A stretch of 11,980 bases of DNA from an uncultured beta proteobacterium (GTDB taxonomy: Bacteria; Pseudomonadota; Gammaproteobacteria; Burkholderiales; Rhodocyclaceae). The DNA is taken from assembly GCA_903953145.1 (NCBI GenBank), contig CAJBIL010000003.1, forward strand, positions 1-11,980, read 5' to 3'. The notes under the pieces were generated by a model. That model had not been told where the DNA came from. It made no database searches and saw only the letters and a program-made list of their open reading frames with translations. Shown here piece after piece: positions 7,232 through 11,980 of this stretch (position 1 is the first letter of the stretch; every line of letters starts with the position of its first letter). The translations under genes were made by a program, and so were the position numbers.

Positions 7232-7405
7232 AAACTCAGGAATTTCTGACGCTTCAACCAAGCCAACTCAGCTGCAAGGCGCACCAGATGGTGATCTAGC
7301 ATCAACAAAACGCTGCAAGCCAATGAATACGCCATGCTTCGAGCAACACATGACGTAGAACGCCAGCCGGTGCGCCTTTCAGCCCTGTTACACGTTCCGT
7401 TATCG
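7232..7405. other. Intergenic gap between convergent genes, no clear terminator
   Basis: These 174 bases separate the PilZ gene from the CoA-transferase stop. I see only a short CACCA/TGGTG inverted repeat with a 2-base spacer (7282-7293), too tight for a stable hairpin, and no hairpin followed by a T-run on either strand. Confidence 0.5.
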
Positions 7406-8605
7406 TCAGATCGTCGCTGCGGCTCGCAACTGACTAATCACCGCTGCATCGTAGCCAAGCGCTGCGAGCACTTCGTCGGTGTGCTGCCCAAGCGTTGGCC
7501 CGATCCACTCGGTGGAACCCGGCGTACCCGAAAGTTTGGGAACAATGCCGGGCATTTTGAAGGACTTGCCATCAGGCAAGCTTGCAGATTCAAGCATCTG
7601 CCGTGCGAGAAACTGCGGGTCCACAAACATGTCGGCGACTGAAAAAACGCGCGACGCAGGCACCTCGGCGGCGGCCAGAATCGCGAGCACAGCGACTTCA
7701 TCCTGCGTGGCGACCCAGCCATCAATCAGCGCGTAAATTTCATCACGTCGCGCATCACGCCCGGCGTTATCGGCCAATTGGACATCGCTGGCCAGATCAG
7801 CGCGGCCAATGGCCTGCATTAAACGCCGGAAAATGGCATCACCATTGGCGCCGATGGCAACGTGCTTGCCATCTTTTGTCGTATGCGTGTTCGACGGCGT
7901 GATGCCGGGCATGATGTTACCGGTGCGTTCGCGCACGAAGCCGAAGACGTCAAACTCGGGTACCAGCGATTCCATCATGGCAAATACCGCTTCGTAAAGC
8001 GCAACATCAACGACCTGCCCTTGGCCGCCATTAACTTCCTTGTGACGCAGCGCCATCAGCGTACCAATAACGCCCCACAACCCGGCAATCGAATCGCCAA
8101 TCGAGATGCCGGTCTTGACCGGAGGGCGATCCTGAAAACCGGTGACATAGCGCAAACCGCCCATGGATTCGCCCATCGCACCAAAGCCGGGTTGCGCCGC
8201 CATCGGCCCGGTCTGCCCGAAACCGGATAAGCGCAGCATGACGAGCCCGGGATTGACCGCAGAAAGCGCATCCCAGCTCAAGCCGAGTTTCTCAAGCACG
8301 CCCGGGCGGAAGTTCTCGATCACGATGTCGGCTTCGGCCACTAGCTTGAGGACAATTTCACGCCCCGCTGCATGTTTGAGATTGACCGTGACTGATTTTT
8401 TGTTACGCGACTGCACGTACCACCACAGCGAGGTGCCTTCGTACAACTTGCGCCATTTACGCAGCGGATCACCGCCATCGGGCGATTCGATCTTGATCAC
8501 TTCAGCACCGAATTCGGCCATGATGCGCGCCGCAAACGGGCCGGCGATCAGGGTGCCAAGCTCGATGACTTTGAGGCCGGCCAGCGGCTTATTTATCACT
8601 GCCAT
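7406..8605 (-). CDS. Family III CoA-transferase (CaiB/BaiF type)
   Basis: This 399-residue protein is a full-length class III CoA-transferase, the family of formyl-CoA transferase, CaiB and BaiF. These form interlocked dimers and move CoA between carboxylic acids through an aspartyl-CoA intermediate. The N-terminus has the usual PLAGLKVIELGTLIAGPFA (7-25) and GAEVIKIE (33-40). RNKKSVTVNLK (67-77) and ENFRPG (97-102) follow, and GISIGDSIAG (166-175) places the catalytic aspartate at Asp171, aligning with the catalytic Asp of formyl-CoA transferase. NTHTTKDGKHVAIGA and the C-terminal GQHTDEVLAALGY are also typical. The substrates cannot be told from sequence. The ATG lies 3 bases after the stop of a small membrane-protein gene, and AAAGG inside that gene may serve as the ribosome site, so the two are almost surely co-transcribed. 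Confidence 0.93.
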   Translation of the reverse strand: MAVINKPLAGLKVIELGTLIAGPFAARIMAEFGAEVIKIESPDGGDPLRKWRKLYEGTSLWWYVQSRNKKSVTVNLKHAAGREIVLKLVAEADIVIENFRPGVLEKLGLSWDALSAVNPGLVMLRLSGFGQTGPMAAQPGFGAMGESMGGLRYVTGFQDRPPVKTGISIGDSIAGLWGVIGTLMALRHKEVNGGQGQVVDVALYEAVFAMMESLVPEFDVFGFVRERTGNIMPGITPSNTHTTKDGKHVAIGANGDAIFRRLMQAIGRADLASDVQLADNAGRDARRDEIYALIDGWVATQDEVAVLAILAAAEVPASRVFSVADMFVDPQFLARQMLESASLPDGKSFKMPGIVPKLSGTPGSTEWIGPTLGQHTDEVLAALGYDAAVISQLRAAATI

Positions 8606-8608
8606 CAG

Positions 8609-9001
8609 TCAGCCTTTCGGTGCGCCAATAAAACGCCGGTGGCGAACCCAAGCCGGGGCATGTGCAACCACCGCAGAAAAAACAAGAATCGCCCAGAACA
8701 AGGGCAGCTGCCGGGGTGGATCGAGCGCCAGCCAGCCGAGCAACACAAGTTTGAGCAGAATTGCCCCGCCCGCCACCTCCGCCAGATAACCCGGCGCAGC
8801 CCACAAATCAATGGCCAGCATGGCAATCCCACTGAGCATCAACGTCATGACGAAAGGCATGGATGCCGCCAACGGCACACTGCCAAGTAAAACCGCCCCG
8901 GTGCCAACCAGGCCGACCAGATGCACGGCCCGCAAGGCGACAATCAGCCAGCGACGGCCGGGGAAGTCCCGGAAATCTGCAGTTGCTTTGCCTTTCGCCA
9001 A
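8609..9001 (-). CDS. Small four-helix membrane protein, unknown function, TTG start
   Basis: I do not recognise this family. With the TTG start the product has 130 residues: a short basic N-terminus (FPGRRW) and four hydrophobic segments at about 18-40, 47-66, 72-93 and 99-114. It ends in a basic tail with His and Arg (VRHRRFIG), which suggests an N-in/C-in inner-membrane protein. Histidines at the first helix (AVHLVG) and after the last (VAHAPAW, HRR) are noticeable but prove nothing about a cofactor. The start is chosen because GGGGAG (9013-9008) lies exactly 6 bases before the TTG and because the frame upstream runs through the icd terminator. The gene ends 3 bases before the CoA-transferase ATG, so it leads a two-gene unit. 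A role linked to the CoA-transferase, such as handling of its organic-acid substrate, is only a guess. Confidence 0.72.
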   Translation of the reverse strand: MAKGKATADFRDFPGRRWLIVALRAVHLVGLVGTGAVLLGSVPLAASMPFVMTLMLSGIAMLAIDLWAAPGYLAEVAGGAILLKLVLLGWLALDPPRQLPLFWAILVFSAVVAHAPAWVRHRRFIGAPKG

Positions 9002-9007
9002 TCGACG

Positions 9008-9013
9008 CTCCCC
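9008..9013 (-). promoter_or_regulatory. Strong ribosome binding site deciding a TTG start
   Basis: GGGGAG on the minus strand sits 6 bases upstream of the TTG at 9001. No ATG or GTG near it is as well placed, so it fixes the start of the membrane-protein gene. Confidence 0.65.
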
Positions 9014-9045
9014 GATATTTTTATCGAAATAATTTGCAGCAAATT
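9013..9045 (-). repeat. Two small inverted repeats in the leader of the membrane-protein gene
   Basis: CGATA and TATCG are separated by four bases (9013-9026) and touch the ribosome site. AATTTGC and GCAAATT flank a single central base (9031-9045), a 15-bp operator-like palindrome. Both lie between the icd terminator and the TTG start, where promoter or control elements of the two-gene unit are expected. No clear -35/-10 pair is visible. Confidence 0.35.
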
Positions 9046-9053
9046 CTACCACC

Positions 9054-9084
9054 CAAAAACAAGGCCTCCGTGCGGAGGCCTTGT
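9054..9084 (-). terminator. Intrinsic terminator of icd
   Basis: Read on the minus strand, a perfect 11-bp stem (ACAAGGCCTCC / GGAGGCCTTGT) with a 4-base loop is followed directly by TTTTT. It starts 25 bases after the icd stop codon. The plus strand has no T-run after the hairpin, which fixes the direction. Confidence 0.9.
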
Positions 9085-9108
9085 CAGAAAAACAGATGAA
9101 GCAATCGC

Positions 9109-10338
9109 TTACATGCGCGCAATCATCGCATCGCCAAACTCCGAGCACGATACTTCGGTAGCGCCTTCCATCAGACGGGCAAAATCGTAGGTTACAACCT
9201 TGTCAGCGATGGCGGCTTCCATCGACTTCACGATCAGGTCGGCCGCTGCCATCCAGCCCAAGTGACGCAACATCATTTCAGCGGAGAGAATCAGCGAACC
9301 CGGATTCACCTTGTCGAGACCTGCGTACTTCGGTGCCGTGCCGTGCGTTGCTTCAAAGCAGGCGTACTTATCCGAAATGTTGGCCCCCGGCGCGATGCCG
9401 ATACCGCCGACCTGTGCAGCGAGCGCGTCGGAGATGTAATCGCCATTGAGGTTGGTGGTGGTGATCACGTCGTACTCAGCCGGCCGCAACAGAATCTGCT
9501 GAAGGAAGGCGTCAGCGATCGCATCCTTGATGACGATGCCGTTCGGGAGTTTTAACCACGGGCCACCGTCGATCTCGACGCCACCGAATTCGCGCTTGGC
9601 GAGGGCATAGGCTGAGTCACGGAAGTTGCCTTCGGTGAACTTCATGATGTTGCCCTTGTGCACGATGGTCACCGATTTGCGGTTGTTGGTGATCGCGTAC
9701 TGGATAGCAGCGCGCACCAGACGCTCGGTACCTTCAACCGAAATCGGCTTGATACCGATGCCCGAGGTGTCCGGGAAACGGATCTTGGTGACGCCCATTT
9801 CTTTTTGCAGGAAGTTGATCACTTTTTTGCAGGCATCGGTGCCATGCGCCCATTCGATACCGGCGTAAATGTCTTCGGTGTTCTCGCGGAAGATCACCAT
9901 ATTGCAGAGTTCAGGATGCTTGAGCGGGCTGGGCACGCCCTTGAAATACTGCACCGGACGCACGCACTGATAGAGGTCAAGTTCCTGCCGCAATGCCACA
10001 TTCAGCGAGCGAATGCCGCCACCAACCGGCGTCGTCATCGGCCCTTTGATTGAAACTGAATATTCCTTGAGTGCGGCGAAAGTTTCAGCCGACAGCCAGA
10101 CATCGGAGCCGTACATCTGAGTCGACTTTTCTCCGGCATAGACTTCCATCCAGTGGATTTTTTTCTTGCCGCCAAAGGCTTTTTCCACCGCTGCATCAAC
10201 GACCTTGATCATCACCGGGGTTATATCCACACCAATACCGTCACCTTCGATGAACGGGATGATCGGATTGTCGGGCGTCTCCTGCCCCGGAACGATTTTT
10301 TGGCCGCCTTGCGGAACTTTAATCAGACTGTCGCTCAT
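9109..10338 (-). CDS. icd: NADP-dependent isocitrate dehydrogenase, homodimeric
   Basis: This cytoplasmic TCA-cycle enzyme oxidatively decarboxylates isocitrate to 2-oxoglutarate with NADP. The 409-residue protein closely follows E. coli Icd (416). Isocitrate contacts are Ser111, Asn113 and Arg117 (GIRSLNVALR), Arg127 and Arg151 (FRENTEDIYAG), and Lys228. NADP preference is indicated by Lys337-Tyr338 (HGTAPKYAG), Val344, Tyr384 and Arg388 (TYDFARLM), the counterparts of the E. coli NADP-specificity residues. Ser111 is the counterpart of the serine phosphorylated by AceK, so phospho-control is possible if AceK is encoded elsewhere. The start at 10338 is chosen because AAGGGAG lies 5 bases before it; the in-frame ATG at 10371 lacks such a site and would add 11 unconserved residues. 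It lies between two terminators and is therefore a single-gene unit, directly downstream of monomeric isocitrate dehydrogenase. Confidence 0.98.
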   Translation of the reverse strand: MSDSLIKVPQGGQKIVPGQETPDNPIIPFIEGDGIGVDITPVMIKVVDAAVEKAFGGKKKIHWMEVYAGEKSTQMYGSDVWLSAETFAALKEYSVSIKGPMTTPVGGGIRSLNVALRQELDLYQCVRPVQYFKGVPSPLKHPELCNMVIFRENTEDIYAGIEWAHGTDACKKVINFLQKEMGVTKIRFPDTSGIGIKPISVEGTERLVRAAIQYAITNNRKSVTIVHKGNIMKFTEGNFRDSAYALAKREFGGVEIDGGPWLKLPNGIVIKDAIADAFLQQILLRPAEYDVITTTNLNGDYISDALAAQVGGIGIAPGANISDKYACFEATHGTAPKYAGLDKVNPGSLILSAEMMLRHLGWMAAADLIVKSMEAAIADKVVTYDFARLMEGATEVSCSEFGDAMIARM

Positions 10339-10343
10339 GCCAA

Positions 10344-10350
10344 CTCCCTT
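10344..10350 (-). promoter_or_regulatory. Ribosome binding site deciding the icd start
   Basis: AAGGGAG on the minus strand, 5 bases before the ATG at 10338. It excludes the longer start at 10371. Confidence 0.75.
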
Positions 10351-10379
10351 GGTGGTTTTGGTGGGTGTCACTGTTTTTG

Positions 10380-10385
10380 ATTATG
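10380..10385 (-). promoter_or_regulatory. Possible -10 box of icd
   Basis: CATAAT (5 of 6 to consensus) on the minus strand lies 42 bases before the icd ATG, in the gap that follows the terminator of the upstream gene. No convincing -35 is visible at 16-18 bases, so this is tentative. Confidence 0.3.
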
Positions 10386-10466
10386 GCCCAAAAAACACCG
10401 CTTCGCCAGCAAGGGTCAGCATCCGACAAGACTATAAAAGTCCTCGAAACTTGTAGGGGAAAATAT

Positions 10467-10508
10467 AAAACCCGGCACAGCGGATCAAATCCACTGTGCC
10501 GGGTTTTT
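10467..10508 (-). terminator. Intrinsic terminator of monomeric isocitrate dehydrogenase gene
   Basis: A 14-bp perfect stem (AAAACCCGGCACAG / CTGTGCCGGGTTTT) encloses a 13-base loop that can form a small inner GGA/TCC pairing. It lies 18 bases past the stop codon on the minus strand and ends in TTTT then an AT-rich stretch. The plus strand also has five T residues after the stem, so it could work in both directions, though no plus-strand gene needs it. Confidence 0.88.
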
Positions 10509-10525
10509 AGCTAAGCGCGATTGAT

Positions 10526-11980
<1,455 letters not shown>

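Noticed and set aside
7282..7293. CACCA/TGGTG inverted repeat as a terminator between convergent genes
   Set aside because: The 2-base spacer cannot form a proper loop and there is no T-run.
8163..8789. 208-codon plus-strand open frame opposite the CoA-transferase and membrane-protein genes
   Set aside because: It has low-complexity Ser/Pro/Arg-rich composition, is antisense to two supported genes and has no motif.
9002..9148. N-terminal extension of the membrane-protein gene back to 9148
   Set aside because: It would run through the icd terminator and overlap the icd coding end; the well-placed GGGGAG before TTG 9001 gives a better start.
10339..10371. Upstream ATG at 10371 for icd
   Set aside because: It adds 11 Thr/Lys-rich residues absent from the family and lacks a ribosome site, while ATG 10338 has AAGGGAG at 5 bases.

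Overview
The window reads as ordinary chromosomal DNA of a motile Gram-negative proteobacterium, most likely a betaproteobacterium of the Rhodocyclales type (Dechloromonas/Azoarcus-like). The clues are moderately GC-rich DNA, a YcgR-type flagellar brake, a YbdL-type methionine aminotransferase, MscL, and a monomeric plus a dimeric NADP-isocitrate dehydrogenase side by side. The taxonomic call is inference from protein resemblance, not from a search. I see no insertion sequence, phage gene, CRISPR array, tRNA or rRNA.

Left part (1-4568, plus strand): three tightly coupled genes. First is a divergent Orn/Lys/Arg-decarboxylase-type PLP enzyme, cut by the left window edge. Next is a 504-residue ATP-grasp ligase starting 14 bases later. 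Last is a 326-residue C45-family (penicillin acyltransferase-like) Ntn hydrolase whose GTG start overlaps the ligase stop by 4 bases. Together they look like a small pathway: make an amine by decarboxylation, join it to a carboxylate with ATP, then transfer or hydrolyse the amide. The product is unknown, and this is the most interesting unit here.

Middle (4560-7231): mscL and a methionine-type aminotransferase (ybdL) lie on the minus strand. mscL has its own near-consensus promoter whose -35 box overlaps the ybdL stop codon. Facing away from ybdL is a c-di-GMP-binding PilZ/YcgR flagellar brake on the plus strand, preceded by a possible flagellar sigma-28 promoter.

Right part (7406-11980, all minus strand): a two-gene unit with a 130-residue four-helix membrane protein of unknown function, started by TTG, and a family III CoA-transferase. 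Then comes dimeric icd with a strong intrinsic terminator, and then the C-terminal two thirds of monomeric isocitrate dehydrogenase with its own terminator. The two isocitrate dehydrogenases catalyse the same TCA step with unrelated primary structures.

No gene-free stretch exceeds 300 bases. The longest gaps are 6282-6496 (possible regulatory sites, described below), 10339-10525 (terminator plus icd leader) and 7232-7405 (convergent genes, no convincing terminator).
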